This document shows, one piece after another, positions 27,185-36,736 of a DNA stretch of 64,000 nucleotides; position 1 is the first letter of the stretch, and each line of letters starts with the position of its first letter. A program made the translations under genes and the position numbers. The DNA is taken from NCBI RefSeq assembly GCF_029433855.1, contig NZ_JAROAU010000003.1, positions 1,787,672 through 1,851,671 of the forward strand, given 5' to 3'. Source of the DNA: Candidatus Kosakonia sp. 282A-S69. GTDB lineage: Bacteria > Pseudomonadota > Gammaproteobacteria > Enterobacterales > Enterobacteriaceae. The notes under the pieces are model-generated. The model searched no databases. It saw nothing but the letters and a program-made list of their open reading frames with translations, and was not told the DNA's origin.

Positions 27185-27362
27185 AAAGAAAACAGTAACA
27201 GCAATCAGTAAAATCTAATCCCCCCTGATTTTCAGGGGGATTTCCCTCTCTTTGATCGTGCATAACTTTCCCCTACTCCTTAATGATTACCATACCTCCA
27301 TCATTAGCCTGCTTTTAATTTTCGCGGGTAAGTTTTTACTTAAAATAATAATGGAGTGAGTC

Positions 27363-29801
27363 ATGTCGAAGACGGAATATGCCGGGGGTATTAGCCGACG
27401 AACGCTGGTAAAGTCGACCGCCCTCGGATCGTTAGCGCTCGCAGCAAGCAGCTTTTCTCTCCCGTTTGGTATGCGTTCCGCCGCTGCCGCAGTGCAACAG
27501 GCGATGCAGCCCGCGTCGGATAAAGTGGTCTGGGGCGCTTGTTCGGTCAACTGCGGCAGCCGCTGCGCCCTGCGTCTGCATGTGCGTGATGATGAGGTCT
27601 ACTGGGTCGAAACCGATAACACCGGCGATGACGAATACGGGAATCATCAGGTGCGCGCCTGTCTGCGCGGGCGCTCTATCCGGCGGCGCATCAATCATCC
27701 GGATCGCCTCAACTACCCGATGAAACGCGTCGGCAAACGCGGCGAAGGCAAGTTTCAGCGCATCAGTTGGGATGAAGCCCTCGATACGCTCGCCACCCGG
27801 CTGAAAGGGGTGGTGGAAAAGTATGGCAACGAAGCGGTCTATATCAACTACTCCTCCGGCATCGTTGGCGGCAACATTACCCGCTCATCCCCTTCCGCCT
27901 CGCTCATCGCCCGCCTGATGGCGATGTACGGTGGCTTTCTCAATCAATATGGCACCTACAGCACGGCGCAAATCGCCTGCGCGATGCCCTACACCTACGG
28001 CTCCAACGAAGGGAACAGCACTTCCGATATTGAAAACAGCAAGCTGGTGGTGATGTTTGGCAACAACCCGGCGGAGACCCGCATGAGCGGTGGCGGCATC
28101 ACCTATTTCCTTGAGCAGGCGCGCGAACGCTCCAATGCGCGAATGGTGGTGATCGATCCGCGCTATACCGACACCGCCGCCGGTCGCGAAGATGAGTGGG
28201 TACCGATCCGTCCCGGTACCGACGCCGCGCTGGTGGCGGGCATGGCCTGGGTGCTGATCAGCGAAAACCTGGTCGACCAGCCCTTCCTGGATAACTACTG
28301 CGTCGGCTATGACGAGAAAACCCTGCCCGCCGGTGCGCCGGCGAACGGGCACTACAAAGCCTATATTCTCGGTCAGGGCGATGATGGCGTAGCGAAAACG
28401 CCGCAGTGGGCGTCGCGCATTACCGGCATTCCGGCAGACAAAATCATCAAGCTTGCCAGAGAGATTGGCAGCACCAAACCGACCTATATCTGTCAGGGCT
28501 GGGGGCCGCAGCGCCAGGCCAACGGCGAGCTGACCGCCCGCGCGATTGCCATGCTGCCGATCCTCACCGGCAATGTCGGTATTAATGGCGGCAATAGCGG
28601 CGCACGTGAGTCGACCTATACCATCACCATTGAGCGGATGCCGATGCCGGAGAACCCGGTGAAAACCGCTATCTCCTGCTTCAGCTGGACCGACGCCATT
28701 GCCCGCGGCCCGGAGATGACGGCAACGCGCGACGGCGTGCGTGGCAAAGAGAAGCTCGACGTGCCGATTAAGTTCATCTGGAACTATGCCGGTAACACCC
28801 TCGTTAACCAGCATGGCGACATTAACCACACCCACGATGTGCTGCAGGATGAGAGCAAGTGCGAGACGATTGTGGTGATTGAGAACTTTATGACCTCGTC
28901 GGCGATGTACGCCGACATCCTGCTGCCGGACCTGATGACCGTTGAGCAGGAGGATATTATCCCCAACGATTACGCCGGCAATATGGGCTATCTCATCTTC
29001 CTGCAGCCGGTCACTGCGCCGAAATTTGAACGCAAAGGTATCTACTGGATCACCAGCGAGATCGCCCGTCGCCTCGGGCCGGATATCTACCAGCGCTTTA
29101 CTGAAGGGCGTACCCAGGAGGAGTGGCTGAAATACCTCTACGCCAGAATGGTAGAGAAAGATCCCGCGCTCCCCTCCTACGACGCGCTGAAAGCGATGGG
29201 TATTTACAAGCGCAAAGATCCGAATGGCCACTTCGTTGCCTATAAAAAATTCCGCGACGACCCGCAGGCCAACCCGCTGAAAACGCCGTCGGGCAAAATT
29301 GAGATCTATTCGAGCAAACTGGCGGAGATCGCAAGCCGCTGGGAGTTGCAAAACGATGAGGTGATAAGCCCGCTGCCGATCTACGCCTCCACCTTTGAAG
29401 GCTGGGACGATCCGGCGCGTGCCACTTTTCCGCTGCAACTTTTCGGTTTTCACTACAAAGCACGCACCCACTCGAGCTACGGCAACATTGATGTGCTGAA
29501 AGAGGCCTGCCGCCAGGAGGTGTGGATCAATCCGCTTGATGCAGAACGGCGAGGGATTAAGAACGGCGATCGGGTGCGCGTGTTTAACGACCGCGGAGAA
29601 GTGCGGATTGCGGCGAAAGTGACGCCGCGCATTATGCCGGGCGTCAGCGCTATGGGTCAGGGTGCATGGCATCAGGCAGATATGGCGGGCGATCGCATCG
29701 ATCACGGCGGCTGCGTCAATACGCTCACGACGCACCGCCCTTCGCCGCTGGCGAAAGGCAACCCGCAGCACACCAATCTGGTCGACATTCAAAAGGTTTG
29801 A
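27363..29801 (+). CDS. ynfE: selenate/DMSO reductase-type molybdoenzyme, catalytic subunit (YnfE/YnfF)
   Basis: 812 residues. A twin-arginine signal (SRRTLVKS, residues 11-18) sends the folded enzyme to the periplasm. A 4Fe-4S site is formed by CSVNCGSRC (about 59-67) and CLRG (about 99). The molybdopterin oxidoreductase body follows, with the molybdenum-ligand serine expected in the RSSPSAS / YGTYSTAQ regions, and a C-terminal molydopterin dinucleotide-binding domain (about 690-810). E. coli has tandem paralogues ynfE and ynfF; only one is here, and its N-terminus is closest to YnfE as remembered. In E. coli and Salmonella this enzyme supports selenate reduction. First gene of ynfE-ynfG-ynfH-dmsD. 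Confidence 0.9.
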   Translation: MSKTEYAGGISRRTLVKSTALGSLALAASSFSLPFGMRSAAAAVQQAMQPASDKVVWGACSVNCGSRCALRLHVRDDEVYWVETDNTGDDEYGNHQVRACLRGRSIRRRINHPDRLNYPMKRVGKRGEGKFQRISWDEALDTLATRLKGVVEKYGNEAVYINYSSGIVGGNITRSSPSASLIARLMAMYGGFLNQYGTYSTAQIACAMPYTYGSNEGNSTSDIENSKLVVMFGNNPAETRMSGGGITYFLEQARERSNARMVVIDPRYTDTAAGREDEWVPIRPGTDAALVAGMAWVLISENLVDQPFLDNYCVGYDEKTLPAGAPANGHYKAYILGQGDDGVAKTPQWASRITGIPADKIIKLAREIGSTKPTYICQGWGPQRQANGELTARAIAMLPILTGNVGINGGNSGARESTYTITIERMPMPENPVKTAISCFSWTDAIARGPEMTATRDGVRGKEKLDVPIKFIWNYAGNTLVNQHGDINHTHDVLQDESKCETIVVIENFMTSSAMYADILLPDLMTVEQEDIIPNDYAGNMGYLIFLQPVTAPKFERKGIYWITSEIARRLGPDIYQRFTEGRTQEEWLKYLYARMVEKDPALPSYDALKAMGIYKRKDPNGHFVAYKKFRDDPQANPLKTPSGKIEIYSSKLAEIASRWELQNDEVISPLPIYASTFEGWDDPARATFPLQLFGFHYKARTHSSYGNIDVLKEACRQEVWINPLDAERRGIKNGDRVRVFNDRGEVRIAAKVTPRIMPGVSAMGQGAWHQADMAGDRIDHGGCVNTLTTHRPSPLAKGNPQHTNLVDIQKV

Positions 29802-29811
29802 GGAGTAGCCG

Positions 29812-30429
29812 ATGAGCACCCAGTATGGATTTTTTATTGATTCCGCCCGCTGCACCGGTTGTAAAACCTGCGAACTGGCCTGTAAAGATTACAAAGACTT
29901 AACACCGGAGGTCAGTTTCCGCCGCGTCTACGAGTACGCAGGCGGTAGCTGGCAGGAGGAGAACGGTGTCTGGCAGCAAAACGTCTTTGCCTACTATCTC
30001 TCCCTCTCCTGTAACCACTGTGAGGATCCGGCCTGTACCAAAGTCTGCCCGAGCGGCGCGATGCATAAACGCGAAGATGGCTTTGTGGTAGTCGACGAAG
30101 AGGTCTGCATCGGCTGCCGCTACTGCCATATGGCCTGCCCCTACGGCGCGCCGCAATACAATGCGGCGAAAGGTCATATGACCAAGTGCGACGGCTGCCA
30201 CGAACGCGTCGCAGAGGGGAAAAAACCGATCTGCGTGGGCTCCTGCCCGCTGCGCGCCCTCGATTTTGGCCCGATAGAGACGCTGCGTAAAAAGCACGGC
30301 ACGCTGGCCGCGGTGGCGCCCATTCCGGCGGCGCACTTTACCCGGCCAAATATTGTCATCAAACCCAACGCCAACAGCCGCCCGACCGGGGACACAACCG
30401 GCTATCTGGCCAATCCACAGGAGGTATGA
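29812..30429 (+). CDS. ynfG: electron-transfer 4Fe-4S subunit (DmsB-like)
   Basis: 205 residues with four cysteine clusters typical of DmsB-type subunits: CTGCKTCELAC (about 14-24), CNHCEDPAC (about 67-75), CIGCRYCHMAC (about 99-109) and CDGC...C (about 126-144), which bind four 4Fe-4S centres. It passes electrons from the menaquinol-oxidising anchor to the catalytic subunit and is carried across the membrane with it. It starts 10 bp after ynfE. Confidence 0.95.
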   Translation: MSTQYGFFIDSARCTGCKTCELACKDYKDLTPEVSFRRVYEYAGGSWQEENGVWQQNVFAYYLSLSCNHCEDPACTKVCPSGAMHKREDGFVVVDEEVCIGCRYCHMACPYGAPQYNAAKGHMTKCDGCHERVAEGKKPICVGSCPLRALDFGPIETLRKKHGTLAAVAPIPAAHFTRPNIVIKPNANSRPTGDTTGYLANPQEV

Positions 30430-30430
30430 A

Positions 30431-31288
30431 ATGGGAAACGGATGGCATGAATGGCCGCTGGTGCTCTTTACGGTGCTCGGTCAGTGCGTGGCAGGCGGCG
30501 TGATTGGCACCGGTCTGGTGTGGATGGCCAATGAGAGTGACCGCCGCGGTCAGCTGCATATTGTGCGCAGCCAGTTTTTTCTCTGGCTGCTGATGGGAAT
30601 CGGGTTTGCCGCGTCAATGATGCACCTCGGCTCGCCGCTGCGCGCCTTCAACTCCCTTAATCGCATCGGCGCCTCTGCATTGAGTAATGAGATCGCCGCC
30701 GGCTCGCTCTTTTTTGCTATCGGCGGCATCTGGTGGCTGCTGAGCTGGCTTGGCAAAATGCCCGCCGGGCTCGGGCGCATCTGGCTGCTGGTCAGCATGG
30801 CCTGTGGCGTGCTGTTTGTCTGGGCGATGACGCGGGTCTATCAGATTGAGACTGTGCCCACCTGGCATAACGGCTACACCACCGCCAGCTTCTTTCTGAC
30901 CATGCTAATCGGCGGCCCGCTGCTGGCGGCGCTGCTGCTGCGCTTCGTCGGCATGCGCTTTCCGGCCTCCCGTTTTGCGGCGATAAGCGCGGTCGCGCTG
31001 CTGGCGAGCGCGGCTGTGGTGATGTTGCAGAGCATGCAGCTTGGCGAAACTCACTCCTCCGTACAGCAGGCGACGGCGCTGATCCCCGATTACGGCTTGC
31101 TGCAGGCGTTGCGACTGCTGCTTTTAGCGCTCGGGCTGGGCTGCTGGATCTGCCCGCTGGTGCTGCGCAGGCAGCCGCGCGTCAGCAGCCTGCTGATTGG
31201 GTTTGTGCTGGTGGTCGCCGGCGAGTTGCTTGGCCGCGGCCTCTTTTACGGGCTGCATATGACCGTTGGCGTCGCCGTTGCCGGATGA
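30431..31288 (+). CDS. ynfH: membrane anchor subunit (DmsC-like)
   Basis: 285 residues and eight predicted membrane helices, close to E. coli YnfH (284). It anchors the reductase and oxidises menaquinol. ATG 30431 follows GGAGGT and lies 1 base after the ynfG stop, so translation is coupled; the longer frame from 30353 is rejected. The extreme 3' end forms part of a REP-like palindrome. Confidence 0.93.
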   Translation: MGNGWHEWPLVLFTVLGQCVAGGVIGTGLVWMANESDRRGQLHIVRSQFFLWLLMGIGFAASMMHLGSPLRAFNSLNRIGASALSNEIAAGSLFFAIGGIWWLLSWLGKMPAGLGRIWLLVSMACGVLFVWAMTRVYQIETVPTWHNGYTTASFFLTMLIGGPLLAALLLRFVGMRFPASRFAAISAVALLASAAVVMLQSMQLGETHSSVQQATALIPDYGLLQALRLLLLALGLGCWICPLVLRRQPRVSSLLIGFVLVVAGELLGRGLFYGLHMTVGVAVAG

Positions 31289-31330
31289 TCGATTGCGGGG
31301 CCGGAGAGCGGTTGACGCTTATCCGGCCTT
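31278..31330. repeat. REP-like palindrome between ynfH and dmsD
   Basis: GCCGGATGATCGATTGCGGGGCCGGAGAGCGGTTGACGCTTATCCGGCCTT: the outer arms GCCGGAT/ATCCGGC match a REP unit, with an enlarged middle. It overlaps the last codons of ynfH inside the operon. Confidence 0.65.
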
Positions 31331-31352
31331 CGGCACTTTTTCGGGAAATACC

Positions 31353-31964
31353 ATGACCATTGAGAACCGTGAATCGTTTATCTTTACCGCCCGCGTGCTC
31401 GGCGCGCTCTTTTACTACCCGCCGGAGAGCGAACCCGCCATGCCGCTGGTCAGCGCCTTTACGCAGAATGCGTGGATGGCGTCATGGCCGCTGGCGCAAA
31501 GCCAACTGCTCCCGCTGGCTGAACTCTTCTCCACTGATGCCGAGGAGCCGTTGAGCGACGCCTGGCAGCGGCTGTTTATCGGCCCCCGGGCGCTGCCTGC
31601 GCCACCGTGGGGATCGGTATGGCTGGATAAGGAGTGCGTGCTGTTTGGTGAGTCGACGCTGGCCCTGCGCCAGTGGCTGCGCGACAACAACATTGTTTTT
31701 GAGGCGCGGCAAAATGAGCCGGAGGATCATATCGGCACCCTGCTGCTGCTGGCGGCCTGGCTGGCGGAGCAGGGAAACAGGGAGGCCTGCGATGCGCTTC
31801 TGGCGTGGCATCTGCTGCCGTGGTCGGGCCGCTTTCTTACCGTGCTGGAGGAGCAGGCACAGCACCCTTTCTGGCAGGCCTTCGCCCGGCTGGCACAGTT
31901 TACGCTGGCGGAGTGGCAAGCAAACCTGCTGATACCGGTAGCGCAGAAGCCGCTTTTTCGTTAA
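31353..31964 (+). CDS. dmsD: Tat proofreading chaperone DmsD
   Basis: 203 residues, TorD/DmsD family. Conserved ALFYYPPES, LFIGP, PPWGSVWLD and NEPEDHIG motifs bind the twin-arginine signal of DmsA/YnfE-type subunits and hold them until the molybdenum cofactor is inserted. ATG 31353 gives the E. coli-like length (204). It closes the ynfE operon after a 64-bp gap. Confidence 0.94.
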   Translation: MTIENRESFIFTARVLGALFYYPPESEPAMPLVSAFTQNAWMASWPLAQSQLLPLAELFSTDAEEPLSDAWQRLFIGPRALPAPPWGSVWLDKECVLFGESTLALRQWLRDNNIVFEARQNEPEDHIGTLLLLAAWLAEQGNREACDALLAWHLLPWSGRFLTVLEEQAQHPFWQAFARLAQFTLAEWQANLLIPVAQKPLFR

Positions 31965-32248
31965 CGCCCTCTCTTTTACATGCCGGGATAGTTTATTCCG
32001 GCAACCATCTTTGTGACAACGTCACTCTTGCCGCTTCGCTTTTAAGACAATTCTTTAATATTCCGGTCAGGCTTTACGCAGTAAGGCTTACTTTGAAAAA
32101 GCCGCCTGCCGCTGCGTTTTAAAAAGCGGCCTGAGAACTGGAATCCTTACGTGACGCAAGCTATAGCTCAAAGCACCCTGCCGAACATGGCATAACAACA
32201 TGCAACCTGCCGTTGCCATAACGCATGCAAACAGGGAGAGACACTGCA
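31965..32248 (+). promoter_or_regulatory. intergenic region with probable osmU promoter
   Basis: 284 bp between dmsD and osmY. It holds a TGCCGG...CCGGCA hairpin at about 31981-32003, possibly the end of the dmsD transcript, and then A/T-rich DNA before a GGGAGAG ribosome site. In Salmonella the osmU operon is induced by osmotic stress; no defined operator could be picked out here. Confidence 0.45.
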
Positions 32249-32959
32249 ATGCAGACTTCCATGCTTACCCGCGCGCTGCTGTTCGTCGCCGGGATTGTCG
32301 CCATACTGGCGCTGATTACCTGGGGTGTCGGGCTGGAGACAATAAAAACCCGCCAGGTGGATTTGCTTTACCTCGGGCAACAGCATCTGATTCTGGTGTT
32401 CAGCTCGATGTTTTTTGCACTCTTAGTCGGCGTTCCCAGCGGTATCGCTCTTAGCCGCCCCGCTGCACGCGGCGTTGCCGAGTATGTGATGCAGATCTTT
32501 AACGTCGGTAATACGCTGCCGCCGCTGGCGGTGCTGGCACTGGCGATGGTGGTCATCGGCATTGGCGATACGCCCGCTATCATCGCGCTGTTTCTCGCCT
32601 CGCTGCTGCCGATTGTGCGCAACACCTATGCCGGGCTCTGCTCGGTGCCCGCCTCGTTAATCGAAGCGGCGAACGGGATTGGCATGACAAAATGGCAGCG
32701 CTTACGCCAGGTGGAACTGCCTAACGCCCTGCCGGTGATCCTCTCCGGGGTGCGCATTGCGACAGCGATTAACGTCGGCACGGCGCCGCTGGCGTTTCTG
32801 ATTGGTGCCAGCAGCTATGGCGAACTGATCTTCCCTGGTATCTATCTCAACGATTTCCCGACGCTGATTTTAGGCGCAGCCGCCACGGCGCTGTTCGCCC
32901 TGATCCTCGATACCCTGCTGGCGGCGCTGGGCCGGTTCCTGAGCCCGCACACGGCGTGA
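32249..32959 (+). CDS. osmY: osmoprotectant ABC transporter permease OsmY (OsmU system)
   Basis: 236 residues, five to six membrane helices and the EAA loop of binding-protein-dependent permeases ([25 protein letters not shown], about residues 139-163). It corresponds to the Salmonella OsmU permease beside dmsD. It is one of two permeases in the four-gene operon osmY-osmX-osmW-osmV. It should not be confused with the unrelated periplasmic stress protein OsmY of E. coli. ATG 32249 follows GGGAGAG. Confidence 0.85.
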   Translation: MQTSMLTRALLFVAGIVAILALITWGVGLETIKTRQVDLLYLGQQHLILVFSSMFFALLVGVPSGIALSRPAARGVAEYVMQIFNVGNTLPPLAVLALAMVVIGIGDTPAIIALFLASLLPIVRNTYAGLCSVPASLIEAANGIGMTKWQRLRQVELPNALPVILSGVRIATAINVGTAPLAFLIGASSYGELIFPGIYLNDFPTLILGAAATALFALILDTLLAALGRFLSPHTA

Positions 32960-32975
32960 TAATAGTGAGAGTAGT

Positions 32976-33881
32976 GTGATGAAACGACTTTTCCATACGC
33001 TGGGCTGGCTGGCGGCAACGGCACTGTTCACTGCCAGCGCTCATGCAGCGCCACTGATTGTGGCGACCAAAAGCTTTACCGAGCAGCATATTTTGTCGGC
33101 CCTCACCGTGCAGTACCTGCAGAAAAAAGGCTTTCAGGTGCAGCCGCAAACCAATATCGCGACGGTGATTTCCCGTAACGCGATGATCAATAAACAGGTC
33201 GATATGACCTGGGAGTATACCGGCACCTCGCTGATTATTTTTAACCACATTAACAAACGCATGTCGGCACAGGAGACCTACGACACCGTTAAACGCCTCG
33301 ATGCGAAACATGGTCTGGTGTGGCTCAACCCGGCCAACATGAACAATACCTATGCCTTCGCCATGCAGCGTAAACGCGCCGAAGCGGAGCACATCACCAC
33401 CATGTCGCAGATGGTGGCGAAGATTGAAGAGATCCGTAAAACCAACCCGAAAAAGAACTGGTTGCTGGGGCTCGACCTGGAGTTTGCCGGACGCAGCGAC
33501 GGCATGAAGCCGTTGCAGGAGGCCTATGGCATGGAGCTGGATCGCCCGCAAATTCGCCAGATGGACCCTGGACTTGTCTATAACGCTATTCGCGATGGTT
33601 TTGTCGATGCCGGTCTGGTCTACACCACCGATGGCCGCCTGAAGGGGTTCGATCTGAAAACGCTGGAGGATGATAAAGGCTTTTTCCCGAGCTATGCGGT
33701 GACGCCAGTGGTGCGCAAAGACACGCTTGAGGCCAATCCGGGCTTAGCGGATGCGCTCAATACCCTCTCCGGCCTGCTGAATAACGAGGTGATTATCTCC
33801 CTCAATGCGAAAGTCGATATCGATCACCAGACGCCGCAGCAGGTCGCCCGCGACTTCCTGCGCGAGAAAGGGTTGCTGTAA
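32976..33881 (+). CDS. osmX: osmoprotectant ABC transporter substrate-binding protein OsmX
   Basis: 301 residues; signal peptide ending SAHA, then an OpuAC-type glycine-betaine/choline binding fold: [13 protein letters not shown] at the start, [10 protein letters not shown] (about 71-80), and tyrosine- and tryptophan-rich binding segments. It captures betaine-type osmoprotectants in the periplasm and delivers them to OsmWY. It starts 16 bp after osmY. Confidence 0.88.
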   Translation: MMKRLFHTLGWLAATALFTASAHAAPLIVATKSFTEQHILSALTVQYLQKKGFQVQPQTNIATVISRNAMINKQVDMTWEYTGTSLIIFNHINKRMSAQETYDTVKRLDAKHGLVWLNPANMNNTYAFAMQRKRAEAEHITTMSQMVAKIEEIRKTNPKKNWLLGLDLEFAGRSDGMKPLQEAYGMELDRPQIRQMDPGLVYNAIRDGFVDAGLVYTTDGRLKGFDLKTLEDDKGFFPSYAVTPVVRKDTLEANPGLADALNTLSGLLNNEVIISLNAKVDIDHQTPQQVARDFLREKGLL

Positions 33882-33890
33882 GGAGAGCCT

Positions 33891-34538
33891 ATGGACACGA
33901 TTCACTACATGATGGACAACGCCGGTTACCTGGCGAGCCTCACCTTCCAGCATCTCTGGCTGGTGCTGCTGGCGGTGGGCCTGGCGATAGTCATTGGCGT
34001 GCCGCTGGGGATTTTGATTGTGCGCCACAAATGGCTGGCAACACCGGTGCTCGGCCTGGCGACGCTGGTGCTGACGATCCCGTCGATTGCCCTCTTTGGC
34101 CTGATGATCCCGCTCTTTTCGCTGATCGGCCAGGGGATTGGCGCGCTGCCAGCCATCACCGCCGTGTTTCTCTACTCCCTGCTGCCGATAGTGCGCAACA
34201 CCCATACAGCCCTCGACAGCCTGCCGCCGGGGCTGCGTGAAGCGGGTCGCGGCATTGGCATGACCTTCTGGCAGCGTCTGCGCTGGGTGGAGATCCCGAT
34301 GGCGCTGCCGGTGATTTTCGGCGGTATCCGTACCGCCGTGGTGATGAATATTGGCGTGATGGCCATCGCCGCCGTGATTGGCGCGGGTGGGCTGGGCCTG
34401 CTGTTGCTGAACGGCATCGGCGGGAGTGATATTCGCATGCTGATTGCCGGCGCAGTGATGATCTGTCTACTGGCCGTTGTGCTCGACTGGTTACTGCACC
34501 GCTTACAAATCGTGCTGACGCCGAAGGGGATTCGATAA
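33891..34538 (+). CDS. osmW: osmoprotectant ABC transporter permease OsmW
   Basis: 215 residues, a second OpuB-type permease with the EAA loop EAGRGIGMTFWQRLRWVEIPMALPV at about 117-141. It pairs with OsmY to form the membrane channel. Its TAA stop overlaps the osmV ATG by one base, indicating translational coupling. Confidence 0.88.
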   Translation: MDTIHYMMDNAGYLASLTFQHLWLVLLAVGLAIVIGVPLGILIVRHKWLATPVLGLATLVLTIPSIALFGLMIPLFSLIGQGIGALPAITAVFLYSLLPIVRNTHTALDSLPPGLREAGRGIGMTFWQRLRWVEIPMALPVIFGGIRTAVVMNIGVMAIAAVIGAGGLGLLLLNGIGGSDIRMLIAGAVMICLLAVVLDWLLHRLQIVLTPKGIR

Positions 34539-35686
34539 TGATTAAACTGGAAAATCTGACCAAACAATTTACGCAGAAGAACGGCCAGAGCGTTAACGCC
34601 GTCGACAATGTCAACCTGATGGTCCCGGAAGGGGAAATGTGCGTACTGCTTGGCCCTTCTGGCTGCGGCAAAACCACGACGCTGAAGATGATTAACCGCC
34701 TGATTACGCCAAGCAGCGGCAAGATCCTGATTAACGGTGAAGACACCAGCGGGATGGATACGGTCACCCTGCGGCGCAACATTGGCTATGTGATCCAGCA
34801 GATTGGCCTGTTCCCCAATATGACCATTGAAGAGAACATTACCGTGGTGCCACGCATGCTGGGCTGGGATAAAGCGCGCTGTAAAAGCCGCGCGGAGGAG
34901 CTGATGGCGATGGTGGCGCTGGATGCGAAAAAGTTCCTTCACCGCTACCCGCGCGAGATGTCCGGTGGCCAGCAGCAGCGTATTGGTGTAATTCGTGCGC
35001 TGGCGGCCGATCCGCCGGTATTGCTGATGGATGAACCTTTCGGCGCGGTCGACCCCATCAACCGCGAAGTGATCCAGAACCAGTTTCTTGAAATGCAGCG
35101 CGCGCTGAAAAAGACGGTGCTGCTGGTCAGCCACGATATCGATGAAGCATTAAAGCTCGGCGACCGTATTGCGGTCTTCCGCCAGGGTCGAATTGTGCAG
35201 TGCGCCAGCCCCGACGAGCTGCTGGCAAAACCGGCGAATGAGTTTGTCGGGTCGTTTGTCGGCCAGGACCGCACGCTTAAGCGCCTGCTGCTTGTTTCAG
35301 CCGGTGACGTGACCGATCAGCAGCCGACCATTACCGTGCGCGAATCAACCCTGGCCGCTGAGGCTTTCGCCATCATGGATGATAACGATATGCGCGCTGT
35401 AACGGTGGTCGACGGTGCCGGGAAACCGCTCGGCTTCGTCAAACGCCGTGAAGCGCGACATGACGCCCGCGACTGCGCTGCGCTGCTGCACCCGTTCCGC
35501 ATCACCGGTAAAGCGGAGGACAACCTGCGCGTGGTGCTTTCGCGGCTCTATGAAAGCAACACCAGCTGGATGCCGATTGTGGATGAAGAGGGTCGCTACA
35601 ACGGTGAGATTTCGCAGGACTATATCGCCGAGTATTTAAGCTCCGGGAAAACACGCCGGGCGCTGGCGATTCATAGCGAGAATTAA
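34538..35686 (+). CDS. osmV: osmoprotectant ABC transporter ATP-binding protein OsmV
   Basis: 382 residues. ABC ATPase with Walker A GPSGCGKTT (about 39-47), signature SGGQQQR (about 141-147), Walker B LLMDEPFG (about 162-169) and H-loop histidine SHDID. The C-terminal third (about 245-375) carries two CBS domains, typical of osmotically regulated betaine transporters, where they sense ionic strength. Last gene of the osmU operon. Confidence 0.92.
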   Translation: MIKLENLTKQFTQKNGQSVNAVDNVNLMVPEGEMCVLLGPSGCGKTTTLKMINRLITPSSGKILINGEDTSGMDTVTLRRNIGYVIQQIGLFPNMTIEENITVVPRMLGWDKARCKSRAEELMAMVALDAKKFLHRYPREMSGGQQQRIGVIRALAADPPVLLMDEPFGAVDPINREVIQNQFLEMQRALKKTVLLVSHDIDEALKLGDRIAVFRQGRIVQCASPDELLAKPANEFVGSFVGQDRTLKRLLLVSAGDVTDQQPTITVRESTLAAEAFAIMDDNDMRAVTVVDGAGKPLGFVKRREARHDARDCAALLHPFRITGKAEDNLRVVLSRLYESNTSWMPIVDEEGRYNGEISQDYIAEYLSSGKTRRALAIHSEN

Positions 35687-35741
35687 GGGGATTGCCGCAG
35701 GGCGCTAGCCGTGAGGTGGATCATAAGCCGGGTTAGCGCCT

Positions 35742-36697
35742 TCATGTCACCGATTTCATTTTGCGCGCAAGATACGCTTTAATATTCGGCCAGTTCCGCT
35801 GCCCGGTCTTACCGTACAAATCGCTGAACCCTTCCGCAAACGCCTCTTCCGCCCCGCCGCCTGAACCGCCTTGCCAGTAATAGTTATCGTGTGAGTCAGG
35901 TGGTGTATTGCCTAAATCTTTTTGCCAGGCAGAAATAAAGCTGGCCCGTTTGCTTAAATAATCGCCCGCTTCGCCCGTGCCCTTTGGCCCCATTAACGCT
36001 TTTTCGCCAAAGCTACGATCAATCGCGTGACCATACTCATGTAATACCAGGTTGGTTGAACTATGCCCACCAGCCAGCGACCACCCGCCCGCTTCATTCT
36101 GACTTAAAGAGATGATGGTTTCGTCCGGATGCGTTCCCTCCAGCGCGACTTTTCCTGGCGCGCCCATGCCACTGACAGACTGCAATGTTTGTCCGGCAGG
36201 CCACCCTCTTGGGGTGAAATCCTTATATTTCGTCATCCGCGGATGGTTCGTAATATTGTCGTTCGTGGCGGTGATGACCTGCCCTAGCGAAAATGCTTTT
36301 TGTAATATCTTTGCCGGAATTTTGAATAAATAACGCCTTATTTCACTCACATCAATGGGGAGGTCTTTTGGTGTGGTAAGGGTATATATTTTACTGTTAA
36401 TCAAATCCCTCATGACAATAAAATCAGCGATGGTTTCCATATGCTCAGCGGTAAGAGATTGATTACTGCTCAAGGGGATCCTGTCACTAAGCGCACTCCA
36501 GATTTCGTTGTAGACCGCCTGGCCATAAATCTTATAAATCTCAGTAAATGCCTGTTGATACGTACGTATGTGCGCGGGAGCCAAACCCGCTGCGCCTGTT
36601 TTGCAATACGTTCCTGCTCCGTCAGCGCATTATCTTCCTGCTCATGAGATGAAGCGGACAGCTGAGACCCGGATTTATCTTTTGCATAGGCATACAT
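35742..36697 (-). pseudogene. toxin-like ATLF-type zinc metallopeptidase, frameshifted
   Basis: The N-terminal frame starts at ATG 36697 (MYAYAKDKSGSQ) and runs into QAQRVWLPRTYVR; the rest of the protein continues in another frame as RTYQQAFTEI... to 35742. Joining them at the TACGTACGTA tract (36559-36568) gives about 318 residues; one extra TACG unit would restore the frame. The C-terminal domain has HEYGHAID (zinc ligands and catalytic Glu) and a downstream EEAFAEGFSDLYG whose glutamate is the likely third ligand, as in anthrax lethal factor-like (ATLF) proteases. The stretch is richer in A+T than its neighbours and separates osmV from bioD2. A sequencing error cannot be ruled out; without it the gene would be an intact toxin or effector. 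Confidence 0.65.
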
Positions 36698-36736
36698 GAT
36701 GAAGGCCTTATCTACTTTCGTGTTTGTTAAATAACC

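Noticed and set aside
27248-27264. FNR box upstream of ynfE (TTGATCGTGCATAA)
   Set aside because: The second half-site does not match ATCAA; only one half is good.
27885-29855. 656-residue open frame opposite ynfE
   Set aside because: Long antisense frame caused by GC-rich codon usage of ynfE; its translation is low-complexity, rich in Arg/His/Ala, and resembles no protein.
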